Below are positions 17,801-26,506 of a DNA stretch of 64,000 nucleotides, piece after piece (the first letter of the stretch is position 1; every line of letters starts with the position of its first letter). Origin of the DNA: G963667975 sp963677395 (lineage in GTDB: Bacteria > Bacteroidota > Bacteroidia > Bacteroidales > G963667975); contig OY781965.2 in NCBI GenBank assembly GCA_963677395.2, forward strand, positions 3,348,001-3,412,000, given 5' to 3'. A program made the position numbers and the translations under genes. The notes beneath the pieces are model-generated. The model was not told where the DNA came from. It ran no database searches and saw only the letters and a program-made list of their open reading frames with translations.

Positions 17801-20800
17801 CTACCCGACCTTGTTGATGATGGTAAAGTTTATTTTAACCGGCTTAATGCAAATGGAGATCCTACTTTCCATCTCGCTTCAGAACCTAAAATAATTATAG
17901 GAGATGATACGTGTTCTTATATCCATTTTACAGGGGTTATTAACGACTCTATTTTAATAACCAATACTGATGAAAGAGTACTTGATCAATTTGATGATAT
18001 TAAGATGAATCATGAATCAGTCAGAATGTGGATTGCCCCATATGATGGATCAATTAGAATTCATGCAAAAATTAATTTACTAAAAAACACTTCATACAAT
18101 AGTCAGCATAGCAATCAGGGAGATGGAATCAGATATACCATGCAGCATAATAATTATGAGCTCTGGACTGATTCAATAATGAGCAATGACACCACTACTC
18201 ATAATGACTCTATATTTACCGTAAATTTACAAAAAGGAGACCGAATCTATTTCAGGCTACAACCCCGTAATTACAGAAACTGGGATGACGTTTATTGGAA
18301 TCCTCAAATTTACTATTATGGAACTGATACGGCTACAACCGATGCTGACAGGAAAAAAATTAATAAATTTAATGCTGAAACCGATTTCTTTGTAAACTCC
18401 AAGCTAAGTGAATACAGCATGCCTCAAAGTGGAAGAGTACGAATTTCCGGCAATTTACAATTACCTGCTTTATCGGACACTTTGGTTTTCTCAATCGTGA
18501 AAGGCAATAATAAGCTCTATACCCGTACATTTACAGACAATAATCCGGTTACATACTTTGTTGATACAACCATAAATATTGAAGAAGATAGTATTCTCAG
18601 GTTTTATGCAAAAACATCATCTAACATCAATTTCAATCAAATAAAAAACGGCTTGAAATATGACTATGTACAAACAGACAGCCTTGATATTGATACAACT
18701 TCTGAATTTAATCGCATTTTACAAAAAGTTGACTTGATCTACAATGTATATCAACTACCTTATTTTAAATCTCAGGTTAATGTCTTAAATATTACAAATC
18801 AGGATGTAATAAAGCCAATTCTTACTTTTAGCCAAGGATCCCAGGTTAATGGAACGATCACGTTTACTGTAAAAAAAGCGAATAAAATACTGGCCAAGAG
18901 AAACCTGACAATTACCAATAGCTCAATTGGCACAAATCAAAATGTTCAATTAAGTTCCGGTGTTAATGATTCTATCTATTTCGACTTTTTTACCGACAGC
19001 ATAAATATGGCTCCATTTATCACATCTGCCGGGGCAAAAATTATAAATACAACTTACAATGCCGGGCTGCATGCAACAATACCTGATTCTTTATACAAAT
19101 TTGGGAATTTATACAGAGGATGGGGGCAATTTTCATATAATGAAAAAGCATATGAACCAATAAATGAAAACATCCTTACGTTAGCCAATTACGCACCTTC
19201 CGGTAATACCATTAATATTGATACTACAAATTCAAATGAACCTGATTCGATGTTTGCCCACATCAATAATGTTGCGAATGTCAATCCTGCAACATTACCG
19301 TTTGAATGTATGCGTCCTGATCTGGATTCGATGGTATGGAGAAGTAGTATGAAAATCACGATGGTAGGTGCAAATACGATGAGTGATGCATATCCCTTAA
19401 TTTACACCAGCGATTCTTCTGTTAATTATCCGATTCCCGATACCGTTCCGGGCATGGTAAGAACTGTCGTTAACAAACAAATCATTCAAAAGAATACCTC
19501 ATGGGGTGTTTCGGCTGGCATATCACATTTTAATGTCAACGGAAATCATTCTCGAGGATCCTCTGAAACGTTTGTTGACTTTATTGATATCAACGGGGAC
19601 AGGTTCCCGGATAACGTTGGGCCTCTTTACACTCAATTCACGAATTCACAGGGAGGTTTAGAAGAAAATTCAACTCCGCTAACAGTGAGCGGAGATCAGG
19701 CTTTAATTAATAAAAGTAGATACAACTCCTATGGGGCCACTCTTGGAGGAAAATATCCCTATATCTCAAGTAAAAGCAATAAGGCTTCAGAAGCAACAAG
19801 TCCCAGAAAATTTGCAGTTAGTTGTAATTCGCCTATGTCAGGCACACTTGGTTATTGTACCGATAACACCCCTTTTACATATCTGGACGTAAATGGAGAC
19901 GGGTTGCCTGACAGAGTTCAGGATAATGGAAATGTAGCCCTAAATCTCGGGTATAAATTTACTCCTTATGAAAAATGGGTCAACGTCGTTTTAAAAGAAG
20001 GTGCTTCAAAAAGTGTTGGGGGTAACATAGGCGCAGGTCAACTTGCTCAATTACCAAGCAGTGTATTAAAGCTAATTAAAAAACCTTGTATTTATGAATA
20101 TAGCTGGGCTTTTGGTGTTAGCTTTAATAATTCATATAATGATGTTAAAAAATACCAAACCGATGTAAATGGCGATGGACTTGTAGATATTGTATATACC
20201 GACTATGGTTCTTCCAATAAAATGAAAGTATATTTTAACACCGGAAATATGTTTTTGGATGATGTTAACTGGTTTGGTATTGATGCTGATCAAAAAAGCA
20301 CTTCATTTAATGGAGATGGAGATGTTGCAGCTACAATTGGTTTTGCATTTCCTCTTTTTATAGTTCCAATTAAATTTCTTTTTAGCGGAAACGCTTCAAA
20401 AAGCAGCTCTTCTACAAAAGACAACATTCAGGTTATGGACGTAAATGCCGATGGGTTACCCGATTTTGTAATGTCTGATGAAGAAAATGATTTGAGAGTT
20501 CGTTTTAATAAACTGGGTAAAACAAACCTTTTGAAAAATGTTGAGAACACTGCCGGAAGCACATTCGAGCTCAATTATACCCTTACTGAAAATACCCAAA
20601 AAATGCCTCAGCGTAACTGGGTACTTTCATCTGTTTTAGCCTACGACGGGCATCCGGGTGATGGTGCCGATTATTCCTATGCTACCTTCGAGTATAAAAA
20701 CGGTGTTTACAGCCGCAGCGAACGCCAGTCGTTCGGCTTCGATACCGTCATTACCAAACAATACGATACCCAAATTGATCCTGCTAACCCTAAAAACGGA

Positions 20801-23800
20801 ACTTGTTACCGCACTATTACCGAAAAGTACCATAATGACAATTTCATGTTTAAAGGCATCAAACGTTACGAACTCCTGAGCGATTGCAGTAACCACAAAT
20901 ATGTTGAAACCGTTTACACCTATAAAGCAAAACGCATCAGCACCGGTGAAGAAGTACCCGAAAATATGATGAATTGTTATTGCGATTACTTCCCCGCTAT
21001 ATCGAGCGAAGATAAATACTTTTACGAAGGACAGTCAAGCTACACCATTCATACGCGCAAAGAGTATGTGCACGGCCCTTATGGTAACGTGACAGAATAC
21101 CATAACTTAGGTGATGTGAGTGATTCTAAAGATAATCTGTTTGGGTACATACAATACTCTCCTATTTTAACAAACAACCAGCTAGGTTTAGTTGCTCAAA
21201 TTGAGGTAAAAGATTATGCTCAAACACTCATGAGATCCCGGAGAGCTCATTATATATCCGGAAATGGGAAAATGGATTCGTTAATTATCAATAACAACGG
21301 TACATATTCCAATTATGAATTCAGGTTTGATTCCTATGGCAATCTATATGCTGTTAATATGCCTGAAAACAATAACCATCAAGTTTACTCACTATCTTAT
21401 CAATATGACGATCAGGTTTATACATATCCTGTTATGGTTGATGATATTTTACACTACAAATCCAAAACTGAATATGACTTCCGCTTTGGAAAACCCGTGA
21501 AAACGATTGATATCTCCGGTAACGAAATGTGGTACTCTTATGACTATGACGGCAGAATACGTACTATTACAGCTCCTTACGAAATAGAAGCAAATATCCC
21601 CTATACGCTAAAATTTGAATATTGGGACGACTATAACCGGAAATCGAATTGTGTTGACAAAATACCGTGGGCACGCACCCGGCATTATGATCCTGCAAAT
21701 CAGGGAAATGAAATCACTACTGTATTGTTTGCAGATGGCTTTGGACGTGTTTTGCAAACAAAAAAGAAAACAACCATTTACAATAATGGCACAACCGACG
21801 ATTTCTTAACCGTTTCCGGCAAAGTTACGTACGATGCCTTTGGCCGGGCCATTTCTTCTTATTATCCCGTGATGGAGGGACTGGACGCCGATTCGGTATT
21901 TAACGCTTTTGTAGATGCTGTAAATCCTTCTACAGTACAATACGACATACTCGATCGTAAAACACAAACAACGGCTCCTGATCAAACCGTAACCACTTTT
22001 GATTATGGATTTGGAACCGACAGCTATAATACTACCCGTTTTAAAATACATATTACCGATCCTAACAACAACGAATCATCTACCTATACCGATGCCAGAG
22101 GCTTGCAAACAACCATTGTAGCTCCGTTGGATGCCATTACTGATTTTGAATACGATGCCATGGGGCAGCTAATCAAAAGCATTGATCCGGAAAATAACGA
22201 AACCACTCATGAATATAATATGCTGGGACAAAGGGTAAAACGAACCCACCCCGATGCCGGAGAAACCCGGTATGAATATGACCCTGCCGGAAATTTAACC
22301 AGACTTTATACACAGCGTTTATACAATTCTTCCGAATTCATTCAATATCAGTACGAATTCAATCGGTTAACGGCTGTAATTTACCCACAAAATACCGAAA
22401 ACAACGTCTATTACGAGTACTACGGTTATTCTAACGGCAATAACAACGGGCATATTAAAAAACAACAGGATGCCTCCGGCGTACAGTTGTTCGAGTATGG
22501 CAAGCTGGGCGAGGTAATTAAAAATACCCGAACTTATATACAACCCGGCGGAAACACCTACACCTTTGCCATGCAATGGACGTACGATAGTTGGAACCGT
22601 TTGCAAAATATCATCTATCCCGATGGCGAGCAGGTAAACTATTATTATAATAACGGCGGATTACTTAACAGTATGACGAGCACGAAAAGCGGGCAGAATA
22701 CAACCTTTATAAGTTCCATAGGCTACAACAAATTCGAAAAACGTGAAAAAATAACCTATGGAAACCAAACCTATAGCGAATATACCTACGACCCGGCATC
22801 CCTGCGTTTAAGCAACCTGAAAACGTATGACAATTTAGGAAGCAAACTACAGGATATTTTTTACACGTACGACAATGTAAGCAATATCACGCAAATTAAT
22901 AACATTGCCCAGCCTGCAAATAATGGAATGGGAGGAACTTATACATACGACTACACCTATGATGACCTTTACAGGCTTGCTTCATCAAGTGGTTCATGGA
23001 CGAATAATTCAAATTATGATTACAGCCTCTCAATGGAATATTCACTATCAGGCAATATTACCCGCAAAAACCAACAGGCCAATACCTTAATCAATGGAAA
23101 TAATATCTATACCAGTTATGATAACTACTACGATTATTCCGGCTCGAAACCCCATGCAATAAACGGGATAAACTCCGGGCAGATGAACTTCGACTGGGAT
23201 AACAACGGTAACCTTACATGGTATAAAGATAACAATACCAATATTGAATATTGGCACTGCTGGGACGAAGAAAACCGCTTAAGGTCGGTAAATGGAAACA
23301 ACAATATCAGTGGTTATATTTATGATGCTTCCGATGAGCGCGTATGGAAACTTACAGGAAATGTGCAGCAAATGCAGATTAATGGCCAACAAACCATTAA
23401 CTTTGCCGAAATAAACAATGGCACCCTCTATGCCAGCCCTTATATGGTTGTAAAAGATTTACAATATACAAAGCACTATTATATTGAAGGCGAGCGCATT
23501 TGCAGTAAGCTGGGTGGAGGTATGCAAACGGCCATACAGGATTTTTACCAAAACGTACCGCCAATCCATTCCGATTACGAAACCATTAAATCTCAACTGG
23601 CAGGTTCATTCCTCAATAATACGCTTGCTTGCGGAGGGATAAGCCCCGAATTTACCACTATTAACGTTGATACAAACTTCTATCAAAAGCAGTTTGATCA
23701 AAACAAAACAGAAACCGATCTTTATTTCTACCATAGCGACCATCTGGGTAGCAGTAGTTTTCTTACCGATGCCAATGGCATTACTACACAACACTTGCAG

Positions 23801-24688
23801 TACCTTCCTTACGGTGAGTTATTTGTAGAGCAAAGAGATGCTGCAAATTACTACACTCCGTACAAATTCTCAGCTAAGGAAAAAGATGAGGAAACCGGAT
23901 ATTCCTATTTTGGGGCTCGGTATTATATGCCGGAATTGAGTATTTGGAGTGCTGTCGATCCTATGGCAGATGAACGTACTTGGCTAAGTCCGTACAACTA
24001 TTGCCAGAATAACCCGGTTATACTGACTGACCCAGATGGGATGCTGGATGATGATATCTACAAAAATAAAAGAGGAGAGGTAGTTGCAAGAATTCCAAAC
24101 AATTTACCTAATCGTGTTTATAATGTAGCTCCAGATGGGCAAGGTGGCTGGGTTGTACAAAATGAACCACCAAGTCTCCCGGGAACAAGCGTACCAGGAG
24201 TAGAAGTTACTGAGAAACGAGGAGAACCATTAAACACCTATGAACGCTTAATGCGCAACCCTGTAATTGCAGCCAGAAATCAACATCATCCTATTCAGGA
24301 TTTTATGTGGGCAGCTGTAACGTTTCCTGCTGCTGAAATTCTTGGTGGATTCATGCAAGGAAAATATCTGTTTAATGCAGCCAAATTATCAAGATACGAA
24401 TCCGCTGCCGCTGAAACGAGTACGAGTTTATTAAAGCCTCTCGGCTTAGGTTCTACGGGTAGAGCCACTGCTACAAATCTGACAGAGCAGTTAGCAATGG
24501 AGGAAATTATGTCCAATCCTACACTTGGGAAAATGGTAATGAAAGGTATGAAGGATAGTCGTTGGTTAGGTTGGAATAAAATGCAATACACTCATACTGC
24601 ATTGGATGGAACTAAAACCACCATACACTATGTAGGAAAATTTGTAAATGGTGTTTTAAAAGCTGTTGATGACTTTAAATTTAAATAA
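14858..24688 (+). CDS. Giant SpvB/RHS-repeat polymorphic toxin with C-terminal toxin tip
   Basis: A 3276-residue secreted RHS/YD-repeat protein. A hydrophobic N-terminus (LYLAFAIAIFAGIAMIIPG) is a signal or anchor segment. An SpvB-type domain lies at about 450-570 (NLAIQYNSGGGNGWLGVGWD). FG-GAP/VCBS-like calcium motifs of the form DxNGDGxPD occur near 888, 973, 1575, 1675, 1768 and 1860, as in TcdB-like toxins. YD repeats run from about 2200 to 2860, and the RHS core (YFYHSDHLGSSSF to DPDG) ends near 3062. The final ~210 residues are the variable tip, ending GWNKMQ...IHYVGKF...DDFKFK, a tail I recall from contact-dependent toxins, probably an RNase-type fold (uncertain). The immunity gene follows after 3 bp. 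Composition is AT-richer between about 17000 and 20560 than on either side. Confidence 0.93.
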   Translation: MKKRAPLYLAFAIAIFAGIAMIIPGNNLSLTKAKKANMLISEKQPVASPASESATETAKPKSTPKSTDILYYAVNLKEGAIGILKPKSGEATDNPADNAFFINTDKTFTLNDKVWLEYELYGLADYNSVSRSINDERTLGGWYIKKTEGWNTQSEQVNPLHIKQGKNCVRFSIPDHAKYAYKVRNIRLRVEPAKAGNDRRLVVNQPTDQYYYQKYGYLRGFVCGKGAENAKLTVNEKAVQANLGVFECLTAKPADSSGKFTATVTATFDDGMKLTTNITFNKACEPDFFYAYDTTIRHQEFMAQAGQPVHLKLGGAELSGDSGSVKENTNLTLTALRSIDMPVMGSGMVNVTAGAKGYRFLPHGSLFAKDLALKINYDTTLLPAGYRASDIRTYYFDDNQQSWVMLPLDTIHAGKGMIASLTNHFTDFVNAILKTPESPQTQAYTPTSIKDIKAANPFEGLNLIQAPKANNMGTANLSFPIEVPAGRQGLQPNLAIQYNSGGGNGWLGVGWDLSIPAFTVETRWGVPRYDAVKETESYLMAGEQLTPTAHRDSTGNRSTTQTTKQFYPRVEGAFNRIIRHGTTPQTYWWEVTDRNGIKYYYGKYSSDAAVNQTLVLTDGAGNIAHWALAETRDLDGNYVKYIYDTIYNVGIPGGTVEGKQIYISQIVYTGHGTTNGKYKVDFVRKLNDHSEIRNDAIISGRYGFKEVTANLLHQIKVSYNDTNIRSYLILYKSGAYAKNLICTIVEGQDTNSSYISTLFLSLGKTLDQIRESGIDPQLIDTSYYCDKDFDIKYLRKGIKAHKFDYFEETGGGFDNQATTINTSDDQVRATSLLGIGNNATSLSLSGGRGWSAGGGLSVGFDWKTGKKSNSVGGSYNYASSNSETMLFFSDINGDGYPDKVYKKNGSTYYRRLTKNGSSYSLGSEVPISSICFLGTESTTTNGWGIEGHMGFSESFSINASYGKSTATTTISRYFSDVNGDGLPDLVDDGKVYFNRLNANGDPTFHLASEPKIIIGDDTCSYIHFTGVINDSILITNTDERVLDQFDDIKMNHESVRMWIAPYDGSIRIHAKINLLKNTSYNSQHSNQGDGIRYTMQHNNYELWTDSIMSNDTTTHNDSIFTVNLQKGDRIYFRLQPRNYRNWDDVYWNPQIYYYGTDTATTDADRKKINKFNAETDFFVNSKLSEYSMPQSGRVRISGNLQLPALSDTLVFSIVKGNNKLYTRTFTDNNPVTYFVDTTINIEEDSILRFYAKTSSNINFNQIKNGLKYDYVQTDSLDIDTTSEFNRILQKVDLIYNVYQLPYFKSQVNVLNITNQDVIKPILTFSQGSQVNGTITFTVKKANKILAKRNLTITNSSIGTNQNVQLSSGVNDSIYFDFFTDSINMAPFITSAGAKIINTTYNAGLHATIPDSLYKFGNLYRGWGQFSYNEKAYEPINENILTLANYAPSGNTINIDTTNSNEPDSMFAHINNVANVNPATLPFECMRPDLDSMVWRSSMKITMVGANTMSDAYPLIYTSDSSVNYPIPDTVPGMVRTVVNKQIIQKNTSWGVSAGISHFNVNGNHSRGSSETFVDFIDINGDRFPDNVGPLYTQFTNSQGGLEENSTPLTVSGDQALINKSRYNSYGATLGGKYPYISSKSNKASEATSPRKFAVSCNSPMSGTLGYCTDNTPFTYLDVNGDGLPDRVQDNGNVALNLGYKFTPYEKWVNVVLKEGASKSVGGNIGAGQLAQLPSSVLKLIKKPCIYEYSWAFGVSFNNSYNDVKKYQTDVNGDGLVDIVYTDYGSSNKMKVYFNTGNMFLDDVNWFGIDADQKSTSFNGDGDVAATIGFAFPLFIVPIKFLFSGNASKSSSSTKDNIQVMDVNADGLPDFVMSDEENDLRVRFNKLGKTNLLKNVENTAGSTFELNYTLTENTQKMPQRNWVLSSVLAYDGHPGDGADYSYATFEYKNGVYSRSERQSFGFDTVITKQYDTQIDPANPKNGTCYRTITEKYHNDNFMFKGIKRYELLSDCSNHKYVETVYTYKAKRISTGEEVPENMMNCYCDYFPAISSEDKYFYEGQSSYTIHTRKEYVHGPYGNVTEYHNLGDVSDSKDNLFGYIQYSPILTNNQLGLVAQIEVKDYAQTLMRSRRAHYISGNGKMDSLIINNNGTYSNYEFRFDSYGNLYAVNMPENNNHQVYSLSYQYDDQVYTYPVMVDDILHYKSKTEYDFRFGKPVKTIDISGNEMWYSYDYDGRIRTITAPYEIEANIPYTLKFEYWDDYNRKSNCVDKIPWARTRHYDPANQGNEITTVLFADGFGRVLQTKKKTTIYNNGTTDDFLTVSGKVTYDAFGRAISSYYPVMEGLDADSVFNAFVDAVNPSTVQYDILDRKTQTTAPDQTVTTFDYGFGTDSYNTTRFKIHITDPNNNESSTYTDARGLQTTIVAPLDAITDFEYDAMGQLIKSIDPENNETTHEYNMLGQRVKRTHPDAGETRYEYDPAGNLTRLYTQRLYNSSEFIQYQYEFNRLTAVIYPQNTENNVYYEYYGYSNGNNNGHIKKQQDASGVQLFEYGKLGEVIKNTRTYIQPGGNTYTFAMQWTYDSWNRLQNIIYPDGEQVNYYYNNGGLLNSMTSTKSGQNTTFISSIGYNKFEKREKITYGNQTYSEYTYDPASLRLSNLKTYDNLGSKLQDIFYTYDNVSNITQINNIAQPANNGMGGTYTYDYTYDDLYRLASSSGSWTNNSNYDYSLSMEYSLSGNITRKNQQANTLINGNNIYTSYDNYYDYSGSKPHAINGINSGQMNFDWDNNGNLTWYKDNNTNIEYWHCWDEENRLRSVNGNNNISGYIYDASDERVWKLTGNVQQMQINGQQTINFAEINNGTLYASPYMVVKDLQYTKHYYIEGERICSKLGGGMQTAIQDFYQNVPPIHSDYETIKSQLAGSFLNNTLACGGISPEFTTINVDTNFYQKQFDQNKTETDLYFYHSDHLGSSSFLTDANGITTQHLQYLPYGELFVEQRDAANYYTPYKFSAKEKDEETGYSYFGARYYMPELSIWSAVDPMADERTWLSPYNYCQNNPVILTDPDGMLDDDIYKNKRGEVVARIPNNLPNRVYNVAPDGQGGWVVQNEPPSLPGTSVPGVEVTEKRGEPLNTYERLMRNPVIAARNQHHPIQDFMWAAVTFPAAEILGGFMQGKYLFNAAKLSRYESAAAETSTSLLKPLGLGSTGRATATNLTEQLAMEEIMSNPTLGKMVMKGMKDSRWLGWNKMQYTHTALDGTKTTIHYVGKFVNGVLKAVDDFKFK

Positions 24689-24691
24689 TCT

Positions 24692-25138
24692 ATGAAAGTA
24701 CGTTGCATATACAATAATGGAGAGGCTTTAAATCCATACGAGAACAAGCCACTAAACAAAGGTGAGTTTGGAAGATTTGGAGTTTCTGAAAATAGTAAGT
24801 TTGATGAAATAACAATCGGAACAGAATATTTGGTAATGGGCTTAATATTTTTCGAAACTTATCAAGCCTATTTAATAGATGATAAAGGGTTTATTTCTGC
24901 CTGTCCGTGTCAGTTATTTGAAGTTATTGATAGTAAGGTAAATTCAAATTGGCATTTTAGGTTAATTGAAAAGGACGAAGATATTTACCCTTTCGTACAA
25001 GCCATTTGCGGTTATTATGAATTATGCTATGATAAAAAAGCTTATGAAAATATCATTGTGGAAAAAGATGAAGAATCTCAAAGAATTTACTTTAGACGAA
25101 AGATAGAACTGGAAAAAGAATTAGCCCTTAGCATTTAA
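24692..25138 (+). CDS. Putative immunity protein for the giant RHS toxin tip
   Basis: A 148-residue acidic cytoplasmic protein without signal peptide or membrane helix, starting 3 bases after the RHS stop. I do not recognise the family. Position directly after a polymorphic-toxin tip, small size and the absence of an export signal fit an immunity protein against a toxin that acts in the cytoplasm (inference). The R repeat starts 1 base after its stop codon. Confidence 0.7.
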   Translation: MKVRCIYNNGEALNPYENKPLNKGEFGRFGVSENSKFDEITIGTEYLVMGLIFFETYQAYLIDDKGFISACPCQLFEVIDSKVNSNWHFRLIEKDEDIYPFVQAICGYYELCYDKKAYENIIVEKDEESQRIYFRRKIELEKELALSI

Positions 25139-25139
25139 A

Positions 25140-25229
25140 CTTAGCGTGTAAAGGAGTATCCATAGGAAACATTCGGATATCCGGAAATACAGCAAGAACG
25201 GCAGTTCACTAGCAACTGCCGTTCTTGCT
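25140..25229. repeat. RHS cassette repeat R1 (truncated after the hairpin)
   Basis: Begins CTTAGCGTGTAAAGGAG, contains TTCGGATATCCGGAA, and closes with a perfect hairpin AGCAAGAACGGCAGTT (25191-25206) / AACTGCCGTTCTTGCT (25214-25229). It lacks the promoter part present in R4-R8. It begins a 249-bp block duplicated at 25389-25637. Confidence 0.88.
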
Positions 25230-25262
25230 ATGTTTAAGCAATGCCTGTACCGCAGAGTTTTT

Positions 25263-25388
25263 CTACTCATAATGGCCTTTTACAGAGAGAATAAAAACAC
25301 TATTTTCGATTACTTCGTAAACTAAACGGTGTTCACGATTTATCCTGCGAGACCAACAGCCGGTAAGTTCGTGCTTAAGCGGTTCGGG
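25263..25388 (-). pseudogene. 3' fragment of the yoeB-type toxin gene
   Basis: The last 42 codons (including stop) of the toxin gene at 25512-25778, duplicated with 249-bp offset (block 25140-25388 against 25389-25637). No start remains and the fragment runs into R2, so it is not functional. Confidence 0.9.
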
Positions 25389-25478
25389 CTTAGCGTGTAA
25401 AGGAGTTTCCATAGAAAACATCCGGATATCCGGAAATACAGCAAGAACGGCAGTTCACTAGCAACTGCCGTTCTTGCT
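25389..25478. repeat. RHS cassette repeat R2 (truncated after the hairpin)
   Basis: Same layout as R1, with the exact palindrome TCCGGATATCCGGA and a perfect 16-bp stem at 25440-25455 and 25463-25478. It separates the toxin fragment from the intact toxin gene. The hairpin, read on the minus strand, could also terminate the toxin-antitoxin operon. Confidence 0.88.
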
Positions 25479-25511
25479 ATGTTTAAGCAATGCCTGTACC
25501 GCAGAGTTTTT

Positions 25512-25778
25512 CTACTCATAATGGCCTTTTACAGAGAGAATAAAAACACTATTTTCGATTACTTCGTAAACTAAACGGTGTTCACGATTTATCCTGCGAG
25601 ACCAACAGCCGGTAAGTTCGTGCTTAAGCGGTTCGGGTTTGCCTGTACCGGTAAAAGGATGTTCGGTAAGTTCTTCTAATAAAGCAAGAATTTTAGTAAG
25701 CACAACCTTATTGCCAGCTTTTTTATGAGCTTCAATATCTTCCCTGGCGTTATCGGTAAAATCTAAATGATAAGTCAT
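25512..25778 (-). CDS. YoeB/Txe-family mRNA interferase toxin
   Basis: An 88-residue RelE-superfamily toxin that in this family cleaves mRNA at the ribosome. The YoeB pattern is plain: DNAREDIEAHKKAGNK at the start, PFTGTGKPEPLKHEL in the middle, and CWSRRINREHRLVYEV...GHYE with the catalytic arginine/histidine residues and the C-terminal H-Y. It is last in a three-gene operon (regulator, antitoxin, toxin), starting 1 base after the antitoxin stop. Its 3' end is duplicated at 25263-25388. Confidence 0.92.
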   Translation of the reverse strand: MTYHLDFTDNAREDIEAHKKAGNKVVLTKILALLEELTEHPFTGTGKPEPLKHELTGCWSRRINREHRLVYEVIENSVFILSVKGHYE

Positions 25779-25779
25779 C

Positions 25780-25998
25780 TTATATGTCTAAAAATTCTTT
25801 TAGATTCTCCTTATTTATCCTTGTTACCTTGCCACTTTTTGCTTGTTTTCTGCTTTCGATTATTTTTTCTACAAACTCAGGATTATAGCTATCTTTAGCT
25901 ATCTCAAATTTTATTTTAAGAGCCTGCATAAAGGCTTTTAAAGCAGAAACCTGCTCGCTTGTCTGAGGATGGGCAATGAATATATCTTGTGTTTTCAT
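25780..25998 (-). CDS. Antitoxin partner of the YoeB-type toxin
   Basis: A 72-residue protein directly upstream of the toxin. The N-terminal half (QTSEQVSALKAFMQALKIKFE) resembles the short antitoxins that accompany Bacteroidota YoeB/RelE toxins; the C-terminal half is basic and would wrap the toxin. It has no HTH of its own, so DNA binding may come from the upstream XRE gene. Its ATG overlaps the XRE stop by 4 bp. Confidence 0.8.
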   Translation of the reverse strand: MKTQDIFIAHPQTSEQVSALKAFMQALKIKFEIAKDSYNPEFVEKIIESRKQAKSGKVTRINKENLKEFLDI

Positions 25999-26369
25999 AA
26001 GGCAGCCACGTTTTTCTGAAAGAAATCTTTAAATTTTTTCTTGGTCAGGAAGGTATCTACCATTTTAAAAACCACGTTCTTTTCATCGGGTTCAAGTTCC
26101 TGAATTAATTTGACCTGTTCCATCAAGGTTTTGTCTTCCACTGTTATTTCTTGGGGGAGAACACCATCAAAGTTTACAATCTGGTCAATCGTCATGCCGA
26201 AATATTTCGCAATTTTATTAAGAGCATCCACAGAAATTTCCCGTTGTCCGCTTTCTATTTTAGAGTAGTTGGAACGGTGCATGTGTATCAGTTCAGCAAT
26301 TTGCTGCTGTGTCATCCCTTTTTCTTCCCTTATTTTCTTAATATTTTGGCCAGTATCCATAAATTGCAT
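25995..26369 (-). CDS. XRE-family helix-turn-helix regulator
   Basis: A 124-residue regulator with a Cro/C1-type HTH: NIKKIREEKGMTQQQIAEL, IHMHRSNYSKIESGQREIS and VDALNKIAKYFGMTIDQIVN. The C-terminal ~45 residues are a helical extension ending TKKKFKDFFQKN. It heads the toxin-antitoxin operon and is divergent from the primase gene; the intervening 137 bp contains a perfect palindrome (26448-26457) that could be its operator. A second ATG at 26360 is also possible and gives a longer leader. Confidence 0.9.
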   Translation of the reverse strand: MQFMDTGQNIKKIREEKGMTQQQIAELIHMHRSNYSKIESGQREISVDALNKIAKYFGMTIDQIVNFDGVLPQEITVEDKTLMEQVKLIQELEPDEKNVVFKMVDTFLTKKKFKDFFQKNVAAL

Positions 26370-26385
26370 GTATTGAAAAACCTTG

Positions 26386-26393
26386 CAAAATTA
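26386..26393 (-). promoter_or_regulatory. Predicted promoter -7 box of the XRE/toxin-antitoxin operon
   Basis: Reads TAATTTTG on the minus strand, identical to the box of the divergent primase gene. Confidence 0.5.
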
Positions 26394-26447
26394 GTCAAAA
26401 AAGCTACAATATAAAAATATTGTTCCGTTTTGATAATATTATTGTTG

Positions 26448-26457
26448 TCCATATGGA
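26448..26457. promoter_or_regulatory. Candidate operator palindrome between the divergent genes
   Basis: TCCATATGGA is a perfect 10-bp palindrome sitting just upstream of the primase -7 box; GTTCC at 26422 and GGAAC at 26455 add a wider inverted repeat. The XRE regulator encoded next door is the obvious candidate binder (inference). Confidence 0.4.
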
Positions 26458-26467
26458 ACTTGTTTTG

Positions 26468-26475
26468 TAATTTTG
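26468..26475 (+). promoter_or_regulatory. Predicted promoter -7 box of the primase gene
   Basis: TAATTTTG, 31 bases before the ATG at 26507. Confidence 0.5.
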
Positions 26476-26506
26476 CTGCGTATCAAATCGGCAACAAAAA
26501 AATATC

